The translations under genes and the position numbers were made by a program. Shown one piece after another: positions 7,574-14,800 of a stretch of 37,991 nt of DNA. Every line of letters starts with the position of its first letter. The stretch's first letter is position 1. Source of the DNA: Mogibacterium sp. (GTDB lineage Bacteria; Bacillota; Clostridia; Peptostreptococcales; Anaerovoracaceae); assembly GCA_017434025.1 (NCBI GenBank), contig JAFRGC010000079.1:1-37991 (forward strand), written 5' to 3'. The notes under the pieces were generated by a model. That model worked only from the letters and a program-made list of their open reading frames with translations. It did no database searches and was not told the DNA's origin.

Positions 7574-8908
7574 CTAGTTCAGAACGACCTTCTTGAATTT
7601 CTTCTTGCCCTTCTGCAGGATCAGTTCTCCGTCCTTGAAGCAGTCAAGTGTCACTGCGAATCTCTTATCTGTTACCTGCTCGCCGTTGACTCTTGCTCCG
7701 CCGCCCTGGATGGTCCTGTATGCCTCGGATGTCGATGGCTCGAGACCTGCTTCCTTGAGCAGTGCTGCCAGACCCATTCCATCGCCTTCGAACTTCGCCT
7801 TGTCCATCTGGACTGTAGGCATATCCTGAGATACTCCGCCGCCTGCGAAGATCTCACGGCTTGTCTCCAGAGCCTTCCTTGCCTTCTCTTCTCCGTGTAC
7901 CAGCTTGGTCACTTCGTAAGCAAGGACTTCCTTCGCCTCATTGATCGCAGATCCCTCAAGAGCAGACAGCCTGTTGACCTCGCTCATTGGCAGGAACGTG
8001 AGCATTCTCAGACACTTGTTGACATCGGCATCAGCAACATTCCTCCAGTACTGGAAGAAATCGTATACCGGGCACTTTCTCTCGTCGAGCCAAAGCGCGC
8101 CTTTCGCTGTCTTGCCCATCTTCTTGCCTTCGCTGGTCGTCAGAAGACCTACTGTAAGTCCGAATACTTCCTTGCCGCAAGTCTTTCTGGTCAGATCTAC
8201 ACCGGCGATGATGTTGGACCACTGGTCATTGCCGCCGAACTGTGCCTTGAGGTCGAAGTCTCTTGCCATGACCATGAAGTCATAAGCCTGAAGCAGCATG
8301 TACGAGAACTCGAAGAACGAAAGTCCTTCATCTCTGTCCATTCTGGTCTTGAAGCAGTCAGCTCTCAGCATGGTGTTGACGTTGAAGTGTCTTCCGATCT
8401 CTCTTGCGAACTCCGTGAATTTGCACGGTCTGATCCACTCAGCGTTGTTGACGCTTACTGCGAGACCCGGAAGCGGTTCTCTGTTCTGGTGACCCGGATG
8501 ATATACACCCTCGTTGCCTTCGTACTTCCACTCATCGTCGAAGTCGATGAATTTCTCAAACAGTCTCTTGAACTGTCTGCAGTTCTCATCGATAGTGTCT
8601 ATCGTCATTACCTGACGCATATCGCTGCGGCCTGATGGATCGCCGATCTCACCTGTTCCTCCGCCGAGCAGGAATACCGGAGTATGACCATACTTCTGCA
8701 TATACATCATGGTGATGACTGGAATGAAATGTCCTACATGCAGGCAGTCTGCCGTTGGGTCAAACCCGATATAGAACTTGATCTTCTCCTTGCCGAGGAG
8801 TTCTCTGAGTGCCTCAGGGTTCGTCGACTGCTCGATCAGTCCTCTCTCCACCAGGACATCATATACATTGGTGTGTTCACTAACATTGTCAGGAATAAAA
8901 GTTTTCAT
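7574..8908 (-). CDS. tyrS: Tyrosyl-tRNA synthetase
   Basis: This class Ic synthetase charges tRNA-Tyr. At 444 residues it is slightly longer than the ~420 aa common form. The HIGH motif is HVGH (57-60), the tyrosine-site motif QFGGNDQW spans 223-230, the KMSKS equivalent is KKMGKT (262-267), and an S4 RNA-binding domain ends the protein (about 375-444). The start follows AAGGAGAGG. The gene is preceded by a promoter, a tyrosine-rich leader ORF and a terminator with a competing antiterminator, so expression is likely attenuated in response to Tyr-tRNA supply. Confidence 0.96.
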   Translation of the reverse strand: MKTFIPDNVSEHTNVYDVLVERGLIEQSTNPEALRELLGKEKIKFYIGFDPTADCLHVGHFIPVITMMYMQKYGHTPVFLLGGGTGEIGDPSGRSDMRQVMTIDTIDENCRQFKRLFEKFIDFDDEWKYEGNEGVYHPGHQNREPLPGLAVSVNNAEWIRPCKFTEFAREIGRHFNVNTMLRADCFKTRMDRDEGLSFFEFSYMLLQAYDFMVMARDFDLKAQFGGNDQWSNIIAGVDLTRKTCGKEVFGLTVGLLTTSEGKKMGKTAKGALWLDERKCPVYDFFQYWRNVADADVNKCLRMLTFLPMSEVNRLSALEGSAINEAKEVLAYEVTKLVHGEEKARKALETSREIFAGGGVSQDMPTVQMDKAKFEGDGMGLAALLKEAGLEPSTSEAYRTIQGGGARVNGEQVTDKRFAVTLDCFKDGELILQKGKKKFKKVVLN

Positions 8909-8970
8909 CGATACCTCTCCTTATACTATTGATATTCCTTCTCGATCAGGCGGGCCAGCCGCCATTCTTT

Positions 8971-9000
8971 AAAAAAGCCCCGCAGTATTGCTGCGGGGCT
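8971..9000 (-). terminator. Attenuator terminator in the tyrS leader
   Basis: Minus strand: AGCCCCGCAG (9000-8991), loop CAATA, CTGCGGGGCT (8985-8976), then a run of T (8976-8971). It lies downstream of the tyrS promoter and 62 bp before the tyrS start, so it must be bypassed for tyrS to be made. Its 5' arm and loop also take part in the antiterminator helix. Confidence 0.9.
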
Positions 9001-9092
9001 CGAATCGACTTCGTTACAGATCCGGGATCACATCGCAACAACACTGCTATTCAGCATCTGAATAGTAATCATAATAGTAGATTGCCGCAACG
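8983..9092 (-). promoter_or_regulatory. Alternative RNA helices of a tyrS attenuator
   Basis: Three helices compete on the minus-strand transcript. Segment 1 (9092-9081, CGTTGCGGCAAT, leader codons 4-8) can pair with 9042-9031 (GTTGTTGCGATG), 12 contiguous pairs including G-U. Segment 2 (9046-9034, CAGTGTTGTTGCG) can instead pair with segment 3 (8995-8983, CGCAGCAATACTG), 13 contiguous pairs with two G-U, which breaks the terminator. A small hairpin, CTATTCAG-ATG-CTGAATAG, covers the last leader codons and lies inside the 1:2 helix. A ribosome stalled on the Tyr codons would cover segment 1 and free segment 2 to form the antiterminator. Confidence 0.8.
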
Positions 9093-9103
9093 ATTCCTTT
9101 CAT
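9047..9103 (-). CDS. Tyrosine-rich leader peptide of tyrS
   Basis: This 18-codon ORF encodes MKGIVAAIYYYDYYSDAE, ending in TAG. Five of the 18 residues are tyrosine, in codons 9, 10, 11, 13 and 14. It starts about 34 nt after the expected transcription start, with a weak AGG-type ribosome site (ACAGG, 10 nt before ATG). It lies just upstream of the antiterminator and terminator helices before tyrS. By analogy with the trp, his and phe leaders (established knowledge), slow translation of Tyr codons when Tyr-tRNA is scarce would favour read-through into tyrS. The peptide itself probably has no function after synthesis. Confidence 0.8.
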   Translation of the reverse strand: MKGIVAAIYYYDYYSDAE

Positions 9104-9143
9104 TAATATATGACCTGTCTTTCCGTAAATCTCAGATGTTCAA

Positions 9144-9172
9144 ACTATATCACTTAACTACTGTGCTGTCAA
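9144..9172 (-). promoter_or_regulatory. Near-consensus promoter of tyrS
   Basis: Minus strand: TTGACA (9172-9167), exactly 17 bp, TATAGT (9149-9144). The predicted start of transcription is near 9137, placing the leader ORF early in a ~230-nt leader. Confidence 0.88.
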
Positions 9173-9200
9173 ACCCAAACCCACGCCCCGTAGTACACCG

Positions 9201-9237
9201 CAAAACAAAAGACTGCTGTCTGATATAACAGCAGTCT
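9201..9237 (-). terminator. Terminator of rpiB
   Basis: Minus strand: AGACTGCTGT pairs with ACAGCAGTCT (9237-9228 with 9219-9210), followed by TTTTGTTTTG. It lies 26 bp after the rpiB stop and isolates tyrS from rpiB transcription. Confidence 0.88.
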
Positions 9238-9262
9238 CTATTTCTGTATCATGTCTGTCTGC

Positions 9263-9700
9263 CTAGAAATCAAGATCTTCGATCTCGTTGATCCTGCGCA
9301 GGTGCTTGCCGCCTTCGAATTCAGTAGTCATCCATGTATCGATGATATCGAATGCAAGCTCCTGACTGATCATTCTGGCACCCATGCACACTACATTGGC
9401 GTTGTTGTGCCTGCGGCACATTTCAGCCATCTCTACGGAAGTGCAAAGTGCTGCTCTGACTCCAGGTACCTTGTTACATGAAATACTTATTCCGATACCG
9501 GATCCGCAGACTGCGATGCCTCTCTCTGCCTCGCCGCTTGCAACAGCTTTGCCTACTGCGTGACCGTATTTAGGATAGTCACAGGATTCAGGAGAATAAG
9601 TACCTACATCTATTATCGTATGACCTTCGCTTTCCATCTTGGCTTTAATAGCTTCTTTCAGATCATAGGCTGCATGGTCACTTCCGAGTGCGATTACCAT
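9263..9700 (-). CDS. rpiB: Ribose-5-phosphate isomerase B
   Basis: This RpiB/LacAB-family isomerase interconverts ribose 5-phosphate and ribulose 5-phosphate. Its 145 residues are typical. Landmarks are GSDHAAYDLK (6-15), the catalytic cysteine in GIAVCGSGIGISISCNK (C65), RRHNNANV with H98, and the C-terminal phosphate-binding arginines HLRRI. It begins 23 bp after the first FadR-type regulator gene and is the last gene of the sugar block before a terminator. RpiB relatives also isomerise other aldose phosphates such as allose or erythrose forms, so the in vivo substrate could follow whatever the TRAP system imports. Confidence 0.93.
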   Translation of the reverse strand: MVIALGSDHAAYDLKEAIKAKMESEGHTIIDVGTYSPESCDYPKYGHAVGKAVASGEAERGIAVCGSGIGISISCNKVPGVRAALCTSVEMAEMCRRHNNANVVCMGARMISQELAFDIIDTWMTTEFEGGKHLRRINEIEDLDF

Positions 9701-9723
9701 TACGTGTTCCTCCGTATGTATTA

Positions 9724-10443
9724 TTAACGATCTGAGATCTCCTCTTCAAAGTATGTGCTTCTGACCTTATAACTCAGGCTGTGGCTGTCTTTCTGCCTGA
9801 TCGATTCAATCAGCTCTTTGTGCGCATTGATCAGTTCTTCTGATCTGTTCTCAGTGAGCATAGTTGTCACAGTCTTCAGGCGGAGCGCATATGTAAGGGA
9901 TCTCACTACTCTGTTGATCTTGTCTGCCATAGGGTTCTTGCCCATCTCGGCGATAAGGTCATGGAAACTGTCATCAGCATCAAAGAACGCTTTGACCGGA
10001 TCGTCCGGATCATTCACGGCTGCCCGCATATCATCCAGCCTGTTTTCCAGTTGATCAAGTTCTTCTTCGGTATGATGATCGATTGCCAGCCTCATCATCC
10101 CGGCCTCTGTCATCTCTCTGAGCTCCATCAGATTCTCGAAGGAATCCTGATTGAGGATTATGCCATAGACCATCGGATCGATCATGCTCTCGGTATATCC
10201 GTTACAGACGAAAGTACCTTCCGAGCGCTTGCTTTCCAGCACACCAAGATAGGTAAGGATCTTGATCGCTTCCCTGACGCTGCTGCGCGCCACCCCAAGG
10301 GATTCGGCGAGTTCCGGTTCAGGTGGGATCTTGTCCCCCGGCTTGAGTTCCTTGGTACGCATTGCATCAGTCAGCCGGTTGATGACACTCTGTACCACGG
10401 ATTCTTTTTTCAAGCTTTTCAGATAGGTTGGTGTCTGAGCCAT
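9724..10443 (-). CDS. FadR-type GntR regulator, copy 1
   Basis: This 239-residue regulator has an N-terminal winged helix (about 14-80; KPGDKIPPEPELAESLGVARSSVREAI is the GntR signature) and a helical FadR/FCD effector domain (about 95-235), where acidic and histidine residues (MELREMTEAGMMRLAID, DDSFHDLIAEM) may bind metal and an organic acid. The start ATG follows GGAG by 8 nt. An identical-looking architecture is encoded at 14000-14740; most of the DNA-recognition region and the NPMADKINRVVRSLTY stretch are shared. The two regulators flank dctPQM, which makes the transporter the likely target. The candidate core GTCGGAC lies upstream (10497-10503). Confidence 0.92.
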   Translation of the reverse strand: MAQTPTYLKSLKKESVVQSVINRLTDAMRTKELKPGDKIPPEPELAESLGVARSSVREAIKILTYLGVLESKRSEGTFVCNGYTESMIDPMVYGIILNQDSFENLMELREMTEAGMMRLAIDHHTEEELDQLENRLDDMRAAVNDPDDPVKAFFDADDSFHDLIAEMGKNPMADKINRVVRSLTYALRLKTVTTMLTENRSEELINAHKELIESIRQKDSHSLSYKVRSTYFEEEISDR

Positions 10444-10676
10444 ACCATGATCTCCTTTAGTTTAGATAGGAGTGTTGATTGTATAAAATATCGCAAGTCG
10501 GACGTATGACATACTACATGAATTGAGAATAACAGTTTGGTTTTGAATTGTCAATCTGTTTTACATTCTATTTCAAACTGTTAAACAACCAGCTTATATG
10601 TGAAGTCATTGCGCTCTCTGCAGATATTTCACCAGCCGAAAAAGCGTTATGTGGGGGATGATTTAGCTAAACCATG

Positions 10677-10715
10677 AAAACTGCTGCTGCACTATGCAAG
10701 CACAGCGGCAGTTTT
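10677..10715 (-). terminator. Terminator of dctM
   Basis: A 13-bp stem (AAAACTGCTGCTG with CAGCGGCAGTTTT, one G-T pair) around a 13-nt loop, 11 bp after the dctM stop; on the minus strand it ends in TTTT. Confidence 0.7.
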
Positions 10716-10726
10716 CTGATAAATCT

Positions 10727-12007
10727 TTAGTTGAATACTCCTGGGAGCCAGGTTACGAATCCTGGTACATATGTGATCAGCAGCAGTACCACTACGAGCG
10801 GGATGAGGAATGGCAGTACAGCCTTGTACATCTCCTCGATTCTGATATTTGCTGTCTTAGCACAGATGAACAAGCTTGTTCCTACAGGCGGTGTGCAGAG
10901 TCCGATCATCAGGTTCAGTACGAGTACTACGCCCAGATGTACCGGATCGATTCCGAACGAACCCATGAGAGGGATCAGGAACGGTACTGTGATCGTCATT
11001 ACAGCAAGAGCTTCCATGAACATTCCGATGATCAGGAACGCAACGTTCAGGATCAGCAGCATGATGTACTTGTTTGTGGTCAGGCTTGTCAGTGCGTGTG
11101 ACAGAGCGTCAGTCATGCCCATCATAGTAACGAGCCATGAGAACGCAGCAGCACCGCAGATGATGTTGAGGATGCCTGCGCCGTCAGCTACTGTCTGCTT
11201 AAGTGCCTGATAGATCTCCTGGACTGTCATGCCCTTGTAGAGAATGACGGACAGGAAGAATGCGTATACTACAGCAACGCATGCAGCTTCGGTTGGTGAG
11301 AAGATACCTGTCCAGATACCGCCGATGATGATGACCGGGGTCATGAGTGACAGGAAAGCTTCCTTAGTAGCTCTGAGGAGCTCTTTGCCGTCGAATTTAT
11401 GTACTGGATAATGTCTCTTCTTGGACATTATGAATACCAGAATGCTGGTAGCGAGAGCCAGAAGCAGGCCAGGTACGATACCACCGATGAACAGTGTTCC
11501 TACCGCAACTTCTGTCATCATGCCGTATACTACCATCGGGATCGAAGGCGGGATGATAGGTCCGATCGTTGCGCTCGCGCAGGTTACTGCGGCTGAGAAG
11601 TCAGCATCGAATCCCTCGTCGATCATAGCGTCTACCTCGATCTGTCCGAGTCCGCCGGCATCAGCTACAGCTGATCCGCTCATTCCCGAGAATACGATGG
11701 AAGCAAGTACGTTAGCATGTCCAAGACCACCCGGGATCCAGCCGATAAGAGCTGAGCAAGCCCGGAATATTCGTCGTGTGATACCGCCCGTATTCATCAG
11801 CTTCGCCGCCAGGATGAAGAACGGGATAGCCAGCAATGTGTACGATGACGCATTACCTATCATACGGTGTACGATAGCTGTTGGCTCGAAACTACCGGTA
11901 ATCATTGTAGTTGCAAGTGCGGATATAGCGAGTGAGAAACCAATCGGCACACCCATGACCATGAGTATCAGGAAGATTCCCATGACCAAAATTACTAATT
12001 TAATCAT
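10727..12007 (-). CDS. dctM: TRAP transporter large permease DctM
   Basis: This is the ion-coupled transport subunit of a tripartite TRAP importer. Its 426 residues form about 11-12 membrane segments throughout. Characteristic stretches are GVPIGFSLAISALA near the N-terminus, IVFSGMSGSAVADAGGLGQIEVDAM (conserved SG.S.A..A..G mid-protein) and the C-terminal LGVVLVLNLMIGLCTPPVGTSLFI. It follows dctQ by 17 bp and ends at a terminator. It acts with DctP, which catches the substrate outside the cell, and DctQ. TRAP systems usually carry carboxylates or sugar acids. The substrate here is not readable from sequence. Confidence 0.95.
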   Translation of the reverse strand: MIKLVILVMGIFLILMVMGVPIGFSLAISALATTMITGSFEPTAIVHRMIGNASSYTLLAIPFFILAAKLMNTGGITRRIFRACSALIGWIPGGLGHANVLASIVFSGMSGSAVADAGGLGQIEVDAMIDEGFDADFSAAVTCASATIGPIIPPSIPMVVYGMMTEVAVGTLFIGGIVPGLLLALATSILVFIMSKKRHYPVHKFDGKELLRATKEAFLSLMTPVIIIGGIWTGIFSPTEAACVAVVYAFFLSVILYKGMTVQEIYQALKQTVADGAGILNIICGAAAFSWLVTMMGMTDALSHALTSLTTNKYIMLLILNVAFLIIGMFMEALAVMTITVPFLIPLMGSFGIDPVHLGVVLVLNLMIGLCTPPVGTSLFICAKTANIRIEEMYKAVLPFLIPLVVVLLLITYVPGFVTWLPGVFN

Positions 12008-12024
12008 TGTATTACCTCCTGATA

Positions 12025-12534
12025 TCAGATCTCTGCAGCTGCGGTCTCGACCTCTGCATCGTCTGCAGCCTTGATTCTCTTGTATCCTACGTTAACGATC
12101 TGGAACAGCGACATCAGAGCGCCAATCGGGAACGGCATATAGAACCAGCCGCGAGCGACAGGAATCGTCTGATACAGTGTCTGCATTGCGTTCTGTACGA
12201 CACTGATAGCAAGATAACCTGCTATTACAAGGAAGACGAAGCAGAATCCATCCATGATGGTCAGCCAGATCGCACGCATTTTAGGCTTCATAGCATTAGA
12301 TACGAAAGTCAGTCTCATGTGCTCATCATTGTGGAATGTCATGGACATACCGATGAACACGATCCAGGACAGGCATACAAGCGTGATCTCATACTGCCAT
12401 GCAACAGGGTTGTTGAAGCAGTAACGGCTGATTACGGACCAGGTAATCAAGAGGATGAGGAATATCATCAATGCTACTGTAATGGCAGAAGCGATGTTAT
12501 TGATCACCTCGCATAATTTATCAAATTTCTTCAT
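12025..12534 (-). CDS. dctQ: TRAP transporter small permease DctQ
   Basis: This 169-residue protein has four membrane segments (about 15-38, 48-70, 90-112 and 132-152), typical of DctQ, which joins DctM to form the membrane complex. The region AWQYEITLVCLSWIVFIGMS (48-67) carries the family pattern of a glutamate in helix 2 followed by W.....G.. . It lies between dctP (116 bp upstream, with an intercistronic hairpin) and dctM. Confidence 0.92.
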   Translation of the reverse strand: MKKFDKLCEVINNIASAITVALMIFLILLITWSVISRYCFNNPVAWQYEITLVCLSWIVFIGMSMTFHNDEHMRLTFVSNAMKPKMRAIWLTIMDGFCFVFLVIAGYLAISVVQNAMQTLYQTIPVARGWFYMPFPIGALMSLFQIVNVGYKRIKAADDAEVETAAAEI

Positions 12535-12567
12535 AAGTCAGATTCCTCTCTGTTGTTTTGCAAAAGC

Positions 12568-12594
12568 TGCAAGGGCGCTTCACACGCCCTTGCA
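12568..12594 (-). terminator. Intercistronic hairpin between dctP and dctQ
   Basis: TGCAAGGGCG pairs perfectly with CGCCCTTGCA around a 7-nt loop. The following minus-strand tail, GCTTTTGC, is only weakly T-rich, so partial termination or 3'-end protection of dctP mRNA is likelier than a full stop. This would give more binding protein than permease. Confidence 0.65.
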
Positions 12595-12650
12595 ACTGTT
12601 CAGGACGAAATCCTTAAAATTTAACTGTTATTGATTCAGTTGTTCAGTCT

Positions 12651-13688
12651 TTACTGCATCGCAGCCTGAATACGTGTTACGAGATCCTCAGCCCAGTCAT
12701 TCTGTGCATAGAAGTCATCGTATACAGAAGCTGTTGCTGCCTGAAGCTCAGCGATGTCAGGATATGTAACTTCCATGCCTGCATCCTGGAGTTCCTTGAG
12801 CATTGTTTCCTGGCTGTCTACGATAGCCTTGCGGTGCTCATCACCGTATGTCTTAGCAGCTTCCTTGAGGAGGTTCTGAACGTCTTCTGGATACTTGTTC
12901 CATGATGTCAGCGAGAATACCATGTTCTTGCACTCATACTTGTGGTTTGTCATAGCAAGATACTTCTGTACATCCTGGAAGTTGTTAGCATAGATGTTGG
13001 ATACCGGGTTCTCCTGGCCATCGAATGTACCCTGCTGGAGTGCGAGGTAGAGCTCGGAGAATGCGAGCGGTGATGGCGAAGCGCCGAGTGCGTTGAAGAT
13101 AGCCATTGTCATAGCATCCTCAGGTGTTCTGATCTTCAGACCCTTGAAGTCTGCAGCACTGTTGATAGCTCTCTTGGAGTTTGTTGTCTGACGGAGACCG
13201 TTCTCCCAGTAAGCAAGCTGGATCATGTTGTGGTTTGCAAGGTCAGCTACGAGCTCGTCACCGATCTCGCTGTCGAGTACCTTATATACTGACTCATAAT
13301 CCGGGAACAGGAACGGGAGTCCGAGGGCGTTGATCTTAGGAGCAAGTGTAGCTTCCTGGCCCTGAGGCATCATCATAGCATCCAGGGAACCCATTTCGAG
13401 CATCTCTGTCATCTCAGCATTGGATCCGAGCTGCTCTGCAGCGTAGATGTCAACCTGGACAGCGCCGCCGGACTGCTCCTCTACATAAGCAGCAAAGTTC
13501 TCAAGGGAAACGTTGATCAGGTTAGTTGTTGTGTCACTGTGACCGATCTTGATAGTGAATGTCTGGCCGCCAGCGAATGCATCAGAGTCGCCGCCCTCAG
13601 CCGGAGCTGCAGCTCCACCGCCGCCACAAGCTGCGAGTGCCATTGCGAGTACTGCCATCATAAGCAGAGCTAAAAGTTTCTTCTTCAT
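12651..13688 (-). CDS. dctP: TRAP transporter substrate-binding lipoprotein DctP
   Basis: This is the extracellular receptor of the TRAP importer. Its 345 residues begin with a lipoprotein signal (KKKLLALLMMAVLAMALAAC, lipobox cysteine C21) and a short glycine/acidic linker. The DctP fold follows: TIKIGHSDTTTNLINVSLENF, a central GLKIRTPEDAMTMAIFNALGASPSPL (the arginine near 187 is the conserved residue that grips the carboxylate of the ligand in the family), and QQGTFDGQENPVSNIY. This indicates an acidic ligand, probably a sugar acid or dicarboxylate. The start follows AGGAGG. The gene has a long 5' region (311 bp) with a perfect palindrome at 13905-13919. Confidence 0.94.
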   Translation of the reverse strand: MKKKLLALLMMAVLAMALAACGGGGAAAPAEGGDSDAFAGGQTFTIKIGHSDTTTNLINVSLENFAAYVEEQSGGAVQVDIYAAEQLGSNAEMTEMLEMGSLDAMMMPQGQEATLAPKINALGLPFLFPDYESVYKVLDSEIGDELVADLANHNMIQLAYWENGLRQTTNSKRAINSAADFKGLKIRTPEDAMTMAIFNALGASPSPLAFSELYLALQQGTFDGQENPVSNIYANNFQDVQKYLAMTNHKYECKNMVFSLTSWNKYPEDVQNLLKEAAKTYGDEHRKAIVDSQETMLKELQDAGMEVTYPDIAELQAATASVYDDFYAQNDWAEDLVTRIQAAMQ

Positions 13689-13999
13689 TTTTTCCTCCTG
13701 GTAATTTAGATATCAGTGTTTCAAATACTACGTAAGATAAAACCATTAGATAGTGCCCGCATCCAGGGAAGCAATCATGCTCTCTCAGTTCATACTGCAG
13801 AACTATATACGCAACCCTTTCATAATATCGAGCGTATTATTGAGCAATATATTCTTCCCTCTGCTGACCACCACCTTTCTGACGACTCTACAATACATGT
13901 TGTCTTATGTCTGACATAATTATGTAAGGCAATAATACAATATGCTTTTACAAAAATCTACCCATTCGGGCAATAGTTATTTGTTTCACAGTTAGGGAT
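13689..13999. other. 311-bp intergenic region before dctP
   Basis: This region holds no gene. It contains the 15-bp palindrome at 13905-13919 and, closer to the upstream FadR-type gene, a weak 6-bp hairpin (TTGCCC-GAAT-GGGTAG on the minus strand, near 13960-13975) followed by ATTTTTG that may end that gene's transcript. From the palindrome to the dctP start there are about 215 bp with no recognised riboswitch or leader ORF. A clear -35/-10 pair could not be fixed. Confidence 0.5.
13905..13919. promoter_or_regulatory. Candidate FadR-type operator upstream of dctP
   Basis: TTATGTCTGACATAA is a perfect 15-bp palindrome about one central base. GT-N3-AC is the core of many FadR-subfamily GntR operators. 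Two FadR-type regulators flank the operon. The same GTCTGAC core occurs before the dehydrogenase gene (19055-19061). Confidence 0.6.
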
Positions 14000-14740
14000 C
14001 TATCTGTCGCTGGCATTATCCAGCTTGTGATAGACCTCCTCCTCATAATAACTGAATCTCACCTTGTTGCTCAGATCATGCGTATCCTTGTCCCTTATGG
14101 CTTCCATAAGCTGGCGATGTGTTTCGATCAGTTCTTCAGCACGTCCTTCCGTGACCATGATCATCACTGTCTTGAAGCGCACATCGTATGTCAGCGATCT
14201 CACGACTCTGTTGATCTTATCTGCCATTGGGTTCTTGCCCATTTCAGCGATCTTGTCATGAAACCTCTCGTCCGCAGCGAAAAATATTCCGACAGGATCA
14301 TCTTCTGATGCAACGGCGCGCTCCATCTCTTCGAGCAGATCTTCCAGTTCCTGCAGCTCCTCCGCATCGTGGTGATCGATGGCGAGGCGCATCATTCCCG
14401 CTTCTGTCATCTCTCTCAGCTCCATGAGCTTCTCGAATGAATCCTGATTAAGCAGTATCCCGTATACCATCGGATCGATCATGCTTTCACTGAATCCACT
14501 GCATACGAATGTTCCTTCAGATCTCTTGCTCTCCAGAACTCCGAGGTATGACAGGATCTTGATCGCTTCCCTGAGACTGCTTCTTGCGACCCCAAGAGCT
14601 TCAGCAAGTTCTATCTCTGGCGGCACCTGGTCCCCCGGCTTCAGCTCACCACTCGTGATAGCATCGGTCAGCCTGTTGATAACGCTCTGTACGACCGATT
14701 CTTTTTTGAGATTCTGCATGTAAGTTGGCACCTGGTTCAA
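14000..14740 (-). CDS. FadR-type GntR regulator, copy 2
   Basis: This 246-residue regulator has the same architecture as the one at 9724-10443: winged helix with GDQVPPEIELAEALGVARSS, then FadR-type helical effector domain with MELREMTEAGMMRLAIDHH and NPMADKINRVVRSLTYD. The two match at most positions over nearly the full length. The predicted start is TTG at 14740, chosen because it matches the N-terminus of the other copy and follows AAAGGAG by about 12 nt. It lies between pfp and dctP on the same strand. The effector is probably the imported acid or a phosphorylated intermediate (inference). Confidence 0.9.
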   Translation of the reverse strand: MNQVPTYMQNLKKESVVQSVINRLTDAITSGELKPGDQVPPEIELAEALGVARSSLREAIKILSYLGVLESKRSEGTFVCSGFSESMIDPMVYGILLNQDSFEKLMELREMTEAGMMRLAIDHHDAEELQELEDLLEEMERAVASEDDPVGIFFAADERFHDKIAEMGKNPMADKINRVVRSLTYDVRFKTVMIMVTEGRAEELIETHRQLMEAIRDKDTHDLSNKVRFSYYEEEVYHKLDNASDR

Positions 14741-14800
14741 TTCAGTTCTTCTCCTTTGTCCCGATTATCCCGATGTGTTGATACCCTGATCCGGCTCTCA

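Noticed and set aside
8909-9262. T-box riboswitch before tyrS
   Set aside because: No AGGGTGG-type T-box sequence lies in the leader on the minus strand; the Tyr-codon leader ORF and paired helices explain the region better.
13689-13904. Riboswitch in the long dctP 5' region
   Set aside because: No known aptamer core was recognised, and no clear alternative terminator structure is present.
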